This document shows positions 1-11,614 of a stretch of 64,000 bases of DNA, piece by piece. The DNA is from Tuctoria greenei. Lineage: Eukaryota > Streptophyta > Magnoliopsida > Poales > Poaceae. The DNA lies in contig JAYESD010000001.1 of NCBI GenBank assembly GCA_036927565.1, positions 251,439,097 to 251,503,096 on the forward strand, read 5' to 3'. The notes under the pieces are model-generated. The model ran no database searches and was not told the DNA's origin. It saw nothing but the letters and a program-made list of their open reading frames with translations. The translations under genes were made by a program, and so were the position numbers. The stretch's first letter is position 1. The number at the start of each line of letters is the position of its first letter.

Positions 1-109
1 CCCCACCGAACAAGAACCTCCATGGGCTACTCCTTAGCAGATCCGGGTGAAGTGTCGCATTAACACTTCGATAGTGTCTGCCTCTGATCAGGAAAAATGA
101 TATGAGCCC

Positions 110-480
110 ACGACATCGAGGATGAGAGTGGGCTCGGTTGAGGGTATAAGGAGACAGTCTAATTTAAGGCACGTCTCAGTTAAGTAAGTATCCGAGACGT
201 GCCCGCTTCTCTGACAAAAGGGAGACACACACAACTAGAACATGACTCATATTCAAAAAGAAAAGGAGACAAGCATTCCTTGGAGACCGTCTCCTTTTAT
301 CATGGAAGCGTGCGCGTCTCCCATCCCTGTCGATTGGACGCATCTCCTTTTATCATGGAAGTGGGCTCGTCTCCCATTCCCACTATGGAGAGACGATCTT
401 TACAGAGGATCCTCTCATTTTCATTTGCCCTTACAACAAAGAGTTATTCCTCTCTCCCTCTCCCACTCCTTACTATTTTT
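110..480 (+). repeat. CACTA 5' subterminal repeat region
   Basis: Repeated short motifs around GAGACG and its complement CGTCTC occur many times here, with a longer shared unit CTCCTTTTATCATGGAAG seen twice (about 290-310 and 345-362). Such arrays near CACTA ends are the usual binding sites for element-encoded DNA-binding proteins. The unit resembles the array at 28,440-28,620, which also has ACCATGGAAG next to GGGAGAC. Confidence 0.65.
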
Positions 481-550
481 TTACCTCTTTAAATCATGAA
501 TATCAGTAGCTTCAAATTTCTTTGATTTGGCTCTTCTTTTCTGTATGTAG

Positions 551-2995
551 ATGTTGTCAGATCGAAGTTGGAAGTACAATTCGTGCCTTTGCAATAAGTA
601 CATCAAAGGGGTAGATGCATTTATCAATTTCACAAAGAAAGACATGTTGGACAACATTAGAGGGAATATTTGTTGTCCTTGCAAACATTGCAAGAATGAG
701 AAGTGATATCAAATAGATGATGTATTGAGGTCACATTTGATCACGTATCAATTCATAGTCGAGTATTGATGTTGGAACAAACATGGGGAGGAGGGGCTTA
801 ATGAAGTAGAGATGAGCAGTTCATATCTGGAGAGGGAGGTCCCTACTAGTGTCGAAGAAGATCACGACGACCATGTGAACGAGCCAGATATATCAGGGTT
901 CATCAATGATGACATTGAGTTTCAGGTGCATAGCATAGAGGAGATGGTACGCAATGTCGAGAGACATGACGATGATGATCTGTATAATAATGGTGAACTT
1001 GCAAAGTACAAGAATATGATCGAAGACTCGAAGAAACTATTGTGTCATGGTTTGGTGGATAAGTACACGATATTTTTTGGGATGGTAAAACTTTTCTAGT
1101 TGAAAATGAGCAATGGATAGAGTGATTGTAGTTTTAAGGAATTGTTGATGCTCATTAAGGACATGTCACCCCAAGGCAACGTAGTCCCTATGATAGTTTA
1201 TGAGGCAAAATAGATAATCTATCCACTGGGTTTGGAGGTGATGAAAATCCACGAGTGCAAGAATGATTGCATTCTACATTGTGGACCTGAGTATAAAAAC
1301 CACGAGAAATGCCCTATTTGTGGACTCGACTGACTCAATCGTAGGAAATAAGATTGTGATGACAAGAAATGCAATAGAAACAGAAGAAAAAGTGGGCCTA
1401 AGAAAGGTGTTTTGGTACTTTCCTATTATTGCTCGTTTGAAGTGTTGGTTTGCAAACAAGGAGTCTGAATTGTTGCAATGGCACAAAGAGAAGCACAAGC
1501 ATGGTGCTGGAATGATAAGACATACTGCTGATGCCACATAGTGACGAAACATAGATTCACGAGATCCTGAATTTGCCATTGATCTGTGGAATATTAGGAT
1601 CGCAATGAGCACCGATGGCATGAATCCTTTTTTGAACAGTAGCACACATAGCACATGGACAATTGTGCTAACAATTTTGATCCTTTCTCCTTGGATGTGC
1701 AACAAACAAAAATATATCATGATGTCAGGACTGATATCGGGGCCACAACAACTTGGGAATGACATCAACACTAACTTCAGGCCTCTTGTTGAAGATCTGA
1801 AGCAGTTGTGGTACAACGACGGAATGCAGGTCTGGGATGAGCACAAGTGTGAGTAATTGGTGTTAAAGCCATTTTATTTGTGACTGTTAGTGATTCTCCA
1901 GTGCCACGTAATTGCCCGATCAAAGTAAGAAAGTAGGTTGCGGATGTCCTCAGTGTTTCAGAGAAACAGACTCACAATATTTGAGTGAGTCATAAATAAT
2001 AGTGTACATGGGACATCAACGCTACATTCCAATGAAGCACCTATATCATAGTATGAAGGATAATTTCAATGGTAACACTGAAAAGAGGCATCCTCCACTC
2101 CATCTCACAGGTCATGAAGTCTATGAAATGGTCAAGGATATCCATGTTGTCCTTGGAAAGTGGAAAAGGACTAGCTAAAATACTAGCAAAGATGACATGT
2201 GGAAGATGCAATCGGTTTTTTGGGAGCTACCATATTGGAAAGACATAGACTTCCATCATTCAATTTATGTGATGCACATTGAGAAGAATGTGTGCGAGAG
2301 CTTACTCGGGACATTTCTTAACAAAAATGGGAATATTATGGATGATGGACATGCACGAGCATATCTAAAGAAAATGGGAATTAGGCCTGAGTTGTGGTTC
2401 GATGACTCGGTAAAGGGAACGGAACTACCTAAATCATGCATCACCGTTTCAAGTTTTGTGGGTTCTTGGAAAATGTGAAAGTACCATCCGGCTACTCGAT
2501 GAAAGTCTTAAGACTTATTTCATTTCCAGATCTAAAATTAGCTCCTGGTGTGAAGTCTCATGATTACCATATATTGCTTACGTAGATGATTGCTGCTGGA
2601 ATTCAGAATATCCTACCGGTCAATGTTCGGGAGGCTATAATCAAATTTTTATTTTTATTCGAGGCAATTGGTCAAAAAGTACTAAGCGAAGTAGATCTTA
2701 AGTCATTGGAAAAAAGGCACTATGAAACTTTTGCTTCCTTTAGATGTATTTTCCACCTTCCTTTTTTGATATCAGCGTCCATTTTACAACTCATCTATTA
2801 AGGAGATAAAGATACTTGGCCCTGTGTTCCATCACCATATGTATGCGTACGAGAGATTCAACGGCATACTGAAGTCCTTCATTAGAAATCGAGCTTACCC
2901 TGAGGGAGGCATGGTACAAAGGATACTATACAGAGGAAGCTTTGGAGTGGGCTCTAAACTACGTTGGCCCGACTAATCCGATTGGTGTTCCCAAG
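551..2995 (+). pseudogene. tnp2-type CACTA transposase, 5' part (broken)
   Basis: The product is the CACTA transposase, which cuts the element ends. The N-terminus matches the plant transposase-associated domain: DRSW near the start, GVDAFI, then a CPCKHCKN cysteine cluster (551-705). The core transposase follows in several frames: a PICG cysteine motif (about 1,310), a PIIARLK segment followed by WHKEK (about 1,423-1,495), STDGMNPF (about 1,608), SGLISGPQQLGNDI (about 1,725), WELPYWKD and MHIEKNVCESLLGT (2,220-2,316), and MGIRPELW (about 2,374). The DUF4218-like part with VNVREAI and YERFNG follows at 2,580-2,995. Many stops and frameshifts break it. The reading stops at 2,995 where a copia element is inserted, and the C-terminal part resumes at 27,356. 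I place the start at the ATG at 551 because the conserved domain begins there. Confidence 0.85.
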
Positions 2996-4080
2996 TGTGA
3001 GACCTATGTGTGCTGAATATATTGGCTATGGCGATAAAAGTTTTGAATACTACCAAAACACCTTTATGATTAAGGTACGATGATAGGTACGACTAGTTTT
3101 GGTTAGCTCCGGCGCTAGGTCCAACTAGCTTTGGTAAGATCCAGTTCAAGGTCCGATTAGCTTTGGCAAGGTTCGGAGCTTGATCGCAGTGGTTCTGCTT
3201 TTTACTTGTTGTAGTTTCGGAACTAACGTGAGTCAAGTCGTGGACTTGGGCTCGTACGGATTGGTTGTTTATTCATGTGCATCTGTTGCTTGAGTTCAAG
3301 ACATGGCTCGTGACGGGATCCATTGAACTAGTCTTAGGGAGAAGATGAGGTTCAACAACTAAATTCGGGAGGAATTGTGGTTGAGTTGATCCGGAGGTCG
3401 CACGACATGTACGAATCAAGAACAATGCATATGAAGGTATCGTGGACATCGTTGGAAGATGTTTGCACGTATGCAAGGAGTGTATCGACGTGGCTACATT
3501 GTTCTGAGGCATGATGAAGAGATGTGGACATAAAGAATTGGTCGGAAAGGTCCAACCGACTAGGTTATGGACTCAAGCTGCGGCTGAGTCGTGTTTGACT
3601 CAAATATGGAAAGATTTGAGTTGGTTATGATAGGATTTCGTGTGGGTCACGAATTTGAGTTGTTTTAGGAATGTGGGATACGTTCCTAAGGTGTTTGGAA
3701 GTCTTAAGATTGCTTCCATCTGCGTATAGAAGAGTCCTAAGCAGTTATGGAAAGTTTTGATTTGTGATTTGAGTAGGATTAGAGTCCTAATTGAGATTGG
3801 GTTGGCCTAAGGGCTGGTTATATAAGCAAGGGAGGCTAGATCTCGTGTGAGACAACTTTGGGGTTGTTCCTCTTGTGTTTTTATCAATAAAATTCATAGT
3901 TTGAAGGAACTTTTGTGCCTTGTTCGACTGACTTGTTTTTGTCAAGTCTTTCTCGTCGAGTTTCTGCACATCACTACCTTGCTTTGGTAGTTTTATCATA
4001 ACTCGAGTTTTACAGATTCGATTGACGTGATTCTTTTTGGGTTGTCTCGACAACTTGATTTTATATCATATGTGAAAATT
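2996..4080 (+). repeat. 5' LTR of the plus-strand copia, truncated
   Basis: This aligns with the 3' LTR at 25,788-27,350 from TGTGAGACC onward. It lacks about 137 bp after position 3,208 (present at about 26,001-26,136). It ends inside the LTR at a junction GTGAAAATT to CTCAACAATC, where gag sequence begins. In the first 213 aligned bases I count about 13 mismatches, most of them transitions. Confidence 0.88.
3819..3826 (+). promoter_or_regulatory. TATA box of copia 5' LTR
   Basis: TATATAAG follows GGGCTGGT and precedes CAAGGGAGGC. The same context is found in the 3' LTR at 26,747 and, reversed, in the minus copia LTRs, so it is the conserved core promoter of this LTR family. Confidence 0.6.
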
Positions 4081-5939
4081 CTCAACAATCTGCGTAGTGT
4101 CGATGTTAACTTTTCTGATGCTGAAAATGCTAGGCAACTTCTTAGTGCATTAGACATGTCAATATGGGAGATGAAAGTTACATCTATTCGTGAATCAACT
4201 GTCATGAGTTCTCTTACATTAGATGTGATTTACTCTAAACTAAAACTCATGAAATTGATATCTTATCACGTAAGAATCCAAATAAGTTTATTGCATTTAT
4301 CTCATAACGTGATATGCCTAGCTCCAGCCAATCATCATCTTGCAATACTCTTGCTTTGTTGTCCTCACTAACTCTGGAGCAGATTGAGGAATTTCCAGAA
4401 GAAGAATTAGCACTCATCTCTACTAGATTATCAAAAGCATTGCAAAATGCGAGAACTAGAATGAGAGAAGCTCCGTACCACATCACTACTTTGAATGTGG
4501 TAAGACATGACATTTCCTTACAGAATGCCCCAATCTTCCAGGTCCTACTACCCTTGATGAGAAGCAGAACAAGGTCAAGACCATCACTGGAAACTCCAAC
4601 AAGGAAAAGAAGGGTACCATAGGATGCAAGATGATAAACAGCTTCATCTCCGCACTTCGAGAACTTGCCTCAAGCGATGTGGACATTGAAAGTGATGAAG
4701 ATGAAGATGATTTAGCAAACTTGTGCTTCTTGGCGGGGAAGTCAAGATCATGTATGGAGGAGGCTGAACAAAACAGCGACAATGAAGAGGTATGTCCTAC
4801 TTGCGAAGAAATGTGTGATGCTATTTCTCGTGCCACTATTATAGTTAAGAAAAAGGACAAAAAGCTTAGGGACAATGCTGTTAAAATTGAGTCACTAGAA
4901 TGTCAAATAACCGTTTGAAATCCTTGATTCCTAGTGATGATTCTTGTTCCTCATGTGATTTAATATATGAACAATTGTCCTCATTAAGAAGTGGGCACAC
5001 CTCCACACTTGATAAACTTGAGTTAGAAATTGAAAATAACAGAGAGTTTGCTGCACTTAATGATAAAAACATTAAAGATGCTAGCTGTTCTACAATTGAT
5101 TTGCATTGTTCTACGTGTGATGATCTTGATAAGAAACTACAAGTTGCTATGAATGAAATTTCTATGTTGAACAATGCTTTACGTTCTCATGAAGTTAAAT
5201 ATTGTTCCAATTGCCACTTAAAAGTAAAAACTTCATGTGAAAATTGACTTGATCTGTCCAATAAACTTGATGACATGCATAGGACATTAGATCGGTTTTG
5301 TAATGGGAATAAGAACCTAAACTTGCAGCTAAATTCTTCCAAGTCTTGCAATGATAAGACTGGTTTAGGTTTTGATTCTCATGCTCATGCTAAGGCACAT
5401 CCACCTAAAATTGTAAAGTCATTAAGAAGTGGTTTGATTCAAACAGTTTCTAAACAAAAAGAAGTGGTTTTCAAATCTGCAGGAGTGTTGTCTCATTCGG
5501 TTTTAAATAAAAATGTTGCTTGCTCATCTAGACATGAACACAAAGTTAAATTTTATTGTACCTACTGTGGTAGAGATGGTCATGTCATAGATTTTTGTTA
5601 TAGACTAGCTAAAAAACAGAAAAAGGAAAGAATGATTGCTAGATCTCATAACTTTCATGCAAAATTTGCTGCACTTGCTAAACCGAATGATAGGAACATG
5701 CAATCTGCTGTAATGAGTCAAAAATATGCAAAGTTTGCTCCCAAACCTACTGTTTTTGGCTCTAACATCTCGTAGTAGTTGGATACAAAAATCCTCAAAC
5801 TTTGGCAAATAAACCTGCTGTTTTGTCTCAGTTTTCGCGTGTTATTCCTACTGGACGTCGTGTGACTCAATACTGGATTCCTAAATGCCATTTGACTAAC
5901 CCCAATATTGAGTCATCGACGTATTGTGCTTCTATGTAG
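4081..5939 (+). pseudogene. copia gag (broken, N-terminus deleted)
   Basis: This encodes the particle protein of the plus copia. The reading begins inside gag at NNLRSVDVNFSDAENARQLL (4,087 on) because the first part was lost in the deletion at 4,080. It then runs through at least four frame changes. The first zinc knuckle (about 4,478-4,540) has lost its first cysteine and has a TGA in the middle, while a second knuckle CTYCGRDGHVIDFC (about 5,560-5,600) is intact. Between them are spaced CxxC pairs (CPTC, CSSC, CSTC, CSNC) in a charged, coiled-coil-like stretch. An in-frame double stop lies at 5,770-5,775 and a further TAG at 5,937-5,939, just before protease. The better-preserved relative is at 44,323-46,616. 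Confidence 0.85.
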
Positions 5940-7602
5940 GTTACACACTTGAGGAAGGAGAACTTTTTGATTGTGGATTCAGGTTGCTCACGCCACATGA
6001 CCGGTAACAAAGAATGGTTCTCCTCCCTCTCTTTTGTGTCACATGTAGAGAATGTTACTTTTGCCGATAATTCTTAAACTCCTATAATTGCTAAGGGTTC
6101 GATTAGAGTAAATAATCACTACACTTTAAAGTATGTGGCACTTGTTAATAATTTGAAATAGACCTTGCTTTCTATTTCACAACTGCTAGATGAAAATCTG
6201 GAAATTATTTTCACTAAAAATTGCTGCAAAGCTGTAAATTCAAACCGTGAGCTTATTTTTAACATGTCACAGTTTGGAAGAGTTTTTAAGGCTGATTTTG
6301 ATATGTCTTCCTCTAAGCATAGGTGTCTAGTTGCTAATGATTCAAAGGACTTATATTTTTGACATCGTAGACTTGGTCACGTAGGCTTTGATCATCTAAC
6401 GCGTGTTAGCGCTCTTGATTGCATACGTGGGCTGGCTAAGCTTAAAGGGGACAAAGAAATTGTGTGCCCTTCTTGTAGACATGCTAAGATGGTTGCAGGT
6501 TCACATACTCCTCTCACAATAATCATGACAACTGAACCGGGTCAACTTTTGCACCTTGACACAGTAGGACCTTCACGTGTTCAATCCTTTGGAGGTAAAT
6601 GGTATGTTCTTGTGATTGTTGATGATTATTCTAGATACTCTTGGGTTTACTTTGTGGCATCTAAGAATGAATATTTTAGTCACTTTAGAACTTTATTTCT
6701 TAGATTATCAACTGATCACCCAGGATCTTTCAAAGCAATTAGAAGTCATAATGAAACCGAATTTAAAAATCAATCTTTTGATCACTTTTATGCTGAAAAT
6801 GGAATAGATCATCAATTTTCTTCACCATATGTACCTCAACAAAATGGTGTTGTAGAAAGAAAGAACAGAACCTTAGTTGAGATGGCTGGGACTATGCTTG
6901 ATGAATATCAAACTCCTAGGAAATTTTGGGCTGATGCGATTGCAACTGCTTGTTATGTCTCAAATCGTGTTTTCTTGCGCGCTAAGCTAGGTAAAACACC
7001 ATATGAACTCCGCTTTGGACATAGGCCTAGTGTTACACACTTTCGGGTCTTCAGTTGCAAATGTTTTGTTAAGAATCATGGTAATCTTGATATATTTGAA
7101 CCTAGATCTGTTGATGGCATGTTTCTTGGTTATCCATCTCATACTAGAAGCTACCGTGTGCTTTTACTTGACACTAACAAAATTGTGGAGACTTGTGAGG
7201 TGTCTTTTGATGAAGCTAGCCGAGGTACTAGCTCAAACGTTGCAGGTCCAGATCCATATCCGCAGGGGGAGAGCATTTTCATTGAAGGTAAGGAAGAGGT
7301 GGAGCTGCTGCCCGAAAATTCAGCAGCTAATGACATTATTCCAACTCCTGATTTTGATTCACAGCCAGCACCGATGACCACCATTGCTGGTCCAGATCCT
7401 CCTCATGTCACAAGCTCATCGATTTGTGATGAACATGAAGAAGAAGAAGCTTGTGAAGTGTCCACTACCCTCCGGGTTCTCAAAAGTCATCCTCCACAAC
7501 AAATTATTGGAAGCTTGCACGAACAAGTCACACCGTCCAGGTTTTGCGATCCGAACTCTCATGCTCATTCTGCTTTTGTTGCTTCCTTTGAACCCAAAGA
7601 TA
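5940..7602 (+). pseudogene. copia protease and integrase (broken)
   Basis: The protease begins around 5,960 with the aspartic motif VDSGCSRHMTG (Asp codon 5,976-5,978) and carries in-frame stops before 6,165. The zinc-binding part of integrase follows (HRRLGH near 6,365, CPSCRHAK near 6,465). The integrase core is in one frame from 6,462 to 7,607: the first catalytic Asp lies in HLDTVGPS (about 6,553), and the second position reads SHNETEF where the related minus copy has SDNGTEF, so the second catalytic Asp has been lost. The Glu is present in QQNGVVERKN (about 6,840). The frame runs into the gypsy LTR at 7,603. The rest of pol resumes at 23,275. Confidence 0.88.
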
Positions 7603-10600
7603 TGTAAAACCCCACTTTTATGGCATGTTAAGTTCATATGGGTTTTGTGATCAACTATTTTAGATATCCAATATAATGGTGCACCTAAACTATGCCATCC
7701 AAAACTTTTCTTGCACTCATTGTTAAATTCTTTTAACATGGGTATTGGACTTCACCATGAATCCAAATTATATTCTATTCACCCTTTTAAGAATAAGAAT
7801 TTTTGGATAAGATTTAGTAAGCAATGCAAAATGAAGCCCTAATAAGCTCTAACCCAAATATTCAAGTTAAGGGCTCTAAATTTTTCCATGAGCTCCTAAA
7901 TTCCTCAATAGCATGCTTACAAAGTTTCAAGATTTTAGAAACTCATCTACTATTTTAATTGAGGTGCTTGGCAAATTTGAATCAAATTCAAATCTGAATT
8001 TTTAATTCTTCTCCAACTTCTTTAAACGTAAGATTTGAGTTCACCATTGTGTTCAGAATAATTCATTTGCCATCTCCACAAAATTTCATGATTTTTGGAG
8101 TTGATCTTCTATTTTTAAATGAATTAGTAACTGAACTGTGGGGAGTATCACTGGACAGTGGGCCCCACATGTCAACTCCTCTTTGAACTGATCAGCTCGA
8201 CCCCGCCATCTCTGTACCGACGCACCTCCGCTCGACACCGCGCGCGTGCATGCAGCTCCAGCGAGCTGCCTGCCTGCTCGCCGCGGCCCTATAAAAGGCC
8301 GGCCGAAGCTCCCTTCACTCCTCATCCCCGATCGCAGCTCCACTGCCTCGCGACTTTTATTCCGCCACGCGCCATCGCCGCCGCTCGCCACTGCTCCGTG
8401 GTGTGCTGCCGTTCCGCGCCGTTTCAAGCCAAGCTCCAAAGAGCAAAAAGGTGCGCCTGATCAAACTCTAGCTCATGGTACAAACCATTTCCCTTATCGT
8501 TGAAGCTTGAGCGAGTTATTGTTCATTTCCCCTACGACCGAAAATAGATAACTAGCTAGATTTTCATGTTGATTCCTTTTCTGCAAGTAATCATCCTTTG
8601 CAATTGCTTAGAGATAGTTTCTATAGGCCCTAGCGCTCCTGTCTGAGCAAGAACCATTAAGAATCATCGAGCAACAGCTCTGAATTTCGAGTTTTGCTCG
8701 CCGCCGGTGAGAAAACCTCGGTTCACCGTCGAACTCGTGATTCCCGGCAACTCACTCCCCTTCTACGCCCAGATCCTTGAACTCCATCATCCCAGAAAGG
8801 TTTTGGAGAAATTCCCAAGTGATTTGAGCTACTCTGGAGCGAGTTCTATGTTGCCCGAGCGCTCATCGCCGCCGCCGCCGTCGCCCGACCTTTTCTGGCG
8901 AGCTTCAGGACCCACTGACCTCACCATCGTGCTCAGCGACCCCAAAAACCCCCAGGCGGCAAGTTTCCGCGAGTCTGGTCCGTTGGTTTAGCCAGCGGCG
9001 AGCTCGCCGGCGAGCCACCGCCGCGGGTGCTGCTCCGCGCGAGCACCGGCCCGAGGTAGACGATGACCCCATCGGGTCCCACCTGCCATTCACTACGGGA
9101 TCAAGGTGCGGCTGAGATCTAGTGTGGCTGCGCGCTTTAATTCTGTGGACCCCGGTGCTGCCTCAACCAGAATGCGCCACGTGGTCTTTGGGATGTATTT
9201 AATTCCAGAAATTTGTCCAAACTTCTAAATTGAATATCTTTCTGTAGAATACTCCAAATTCATTCAAACAAATTTTGTTTGAAAGCCCTTGAGCTCTAGT
9301 GTCGCTCAGTGCCAATTAGGATCTGTGAAAATCAATATTTAATTCTGTAGAAATTAATCTTTCCCAAGTAAAATGCAATTTTTCCAGATGAAGTGTTCCC
9401 TTGAAAAATCCCCAAAATTCACATAAAATTTAGTGTCCTAGACTTGACTACCAGCCAAAATTTCGGAGCCATTGCACCTGTTTTAGCCTCTGTATAATTC
9501 AATTACCTTTTTCAGTTATTGAATTTTCACAGATATGCAGATGCTTTATTATACCCCAAATTTGGACTGAATCTTCCTTTAGTCATACCTTAGCTCCTGT
9601 AAAAATCTTGGATTTAATGGACCTCATATTCTAGTCTTAATTCAATTTCAAACTGAATATTGACTAAATGCTTAAAAGTTCAATTACAAGACAATTCCAG
9701 AAATTCTTGTCAACTTAGAAACTCAATAAATTCTTCACCAAGGCTTAGAAATTTATGAAACCACTTTTGCTAGGACCAGGACAATTTTCTCTATCTTGAT
9801 TATCAACTGATGGCTATATTCAAGCTACAGTTTCATCTCTAAAAATTGTGGAAGTTATTTGCTTGCCATAATCTTAGAGACCACACTCTACTTTGATCAT
9901 CTCCTGTTCTTTGCAAGAACTTCTATAGTATTCCCTAAATACCTAATTCAACGTTCCCAAGCCAAATAACTAATTATCCTATAATGGTCACCATAAATTA
10001 AAATCCTGGTCTTGATATTAAATATTTTCAAAGTCATTCATACCGTATTTTATGCATATCGTATAGTAACCGAAGTCGAGGAGGAGTCAGAGGCCTTGGA
10101 AGAGCATCTTCCAAATTCTAACTCAGAACCTGACATGCAACAAGGCAAGCCCCAGTTTGCATTTAAGTCGTTTATAAACTTTTGCTTTATCACTATGATG
10201 AGTAGTATATGAATTGTGCATTACGTTTAGGGTGAATGATACTCCACATGCATGACCAAAAATCCCAGGGTTTATTTGGCACGAGTTACAGTTGACCTAT
10301 AGTAACTGCTTCGCAAATGCATAGGAGATACGATAAAAGTCGAGTAGTTGGAATCTACTCGTGAGAGATGTATCTCACAGGATTGGTTGAAAAGAAAATG
10401 GCTTAATATAATGAAATTGAGACCGGGCAGGGAATGGATAGGAAGCGGCGAGAATTGAGTCTCGGTCGCATAGCCCTGCCTGTGTCGATTAAGGCCCGTC
10501 CGTATGCAGCCCCTTCGGACAAGCTTGAATTGTACCGGCAATATAATGGACATATGGAATCCAATAAACTGATGTAACTTGATAACTGGGATGTCGAGAC

Positions 10601-11598
10601 CCATTAACTCACCATCGATAGGGGTGGGTTGAGGACAGTAAGGTGTAAATCGGTTGGCGGACACATGAGGTGTTCCGTGCAGAGACCTTCTGTTTGCAGA
10701 GGTGAGACGGGCTCAGCATTCGAGTTTCTTGTGAAAGGTGGCCATATACGCCTAGTACTGAAGTGTTATGTAGGTACAGGTGTGCTCGCTGACATTTCCG
10801 AACGACGTATGTGTCCTGTTGTCTGGGTGTGTCTTGATTGCAATCACTGTCCCTCGCAGTAATAGAGTACCACTTGTTCACTGAGCGGTGACGTAGTAAA
10901 TACTAAAGAAGTCAGAAAAGTCATATGGTATTGAATTATAATTACTTTGCAACCTTGTTTGGTTTAGAGATAGTATAACTAAAGATTTTCAATTTCCCCA
11001 TACTTTAGCTGTAATAGCATTATGTATCTCGAGCATGTCAAATCATTGGTAAAGCGTTTCTTGTTTGATTGTGGAGCCCATGATGTGCCGTGCTTGGGAA
11101 ATGTCATTTGCTACTTAAAACTTGATTATAAGGATCAACTTGTAGGCGAGACATTTATGCTTCAACTTACCTATGTTTAGCATCCACCTTGCATATGTCT
11201 AGTGAGACGGGTTAGTCTTGCTGAGCCTTATGCTCACGTTTGCAGTTAATGAGTTTTTGCAGGTTACTCTGTTGAGGATGGGTTTGACGATAAGGCAACA
11301 CCGCCTCCAGGGTGTACAGCCGAGTGGGAACCCTGCACACCGCCATAGTTTGCGTGTTGCTAGTGCAAAGTATCCCAGGCATGGATAACTTTGCTTTTGC
11401 ATAGCTAGTGCCGAGAGCGTAGCTATGATATATATATATATTTCTTTTTCCTATAGTATTGTAAAAACTTCCGCTGTGTATTAAATAAAAGACTTGGTCT
11501 TGTACTTTATTCTGGTTCTATTCTTGTATACTGTTGGGTGTCGCATCGCACGACACCACCCAATGAGATCCTCGGATGTGTGGATTCCGGTCCTCACA
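7603..11598 (+). repeat. 5' LTR of the gypsy element
   Basis: The LTR is 3,996 bp, TGTAAAACC to CTCACA, and almost identical to 19,504-23,269. It holds a GC-rich core promoter (about 8,150-8,460), a TATA box at 8,290, and no gene. It keeps about 225 bp (9,359-9,583) that are missing from the 3' LTR. Open frames inside it (for example around 10,272-10,664) recur in both LTRs and have no coding signature. Confidence 0.93.
8290..8298 (+). promoter_or_regulatory. TATA box of gypsy 5' LTR
   Basis: TATAAAAGG lies in a GC-rich stretch (GCGGCCC before, CCGGCCG after). It is placed correctly for transcription through the primer site at 11,603 and is repeated unchanged in the 3' LTR. Confidence 0.7.
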
Positions 11599-11602
11599 GA
11601 CA

Positions 11603-11614
11603 TGGTATCAGAGC
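11603..11614 (+). other. Primer binding site, initiator tRNA-Met type (gypsy)
   Basis: TGGTATCAGAGC lies four bases after the end of the 5' LTR. This is the complement of the 3' end of plant initiator tRNA-Met and primes minus-strand DNA synthesis. Confidence 0.85.

Noticed and set aside
73..77. TAGTG near the left edge as a CACTA end
   Set aside because: The orientation is wrong for a left terminus and the surrounding bases do not match the known right end beyond ATAGTGTCTG.
1274..1846. Open frame of 190 codons on the minus strand
   Set aside because: It lies antisense to clearly conserved tnp2 transposase sequence on the plus strand.
8086..8503. Overlapping GC-rich frames on both strands
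   Set aside because: They fall in the LTR promoter and leader region and are explained by base composition.
10272..10664. Open frame of 130 codons on the minus strand, repeated at 21,946-22,338
   Set aside because: Both copies are inside the gypsy LTRs. The duplication comes from the LTR pair and no protein family is recognisable.
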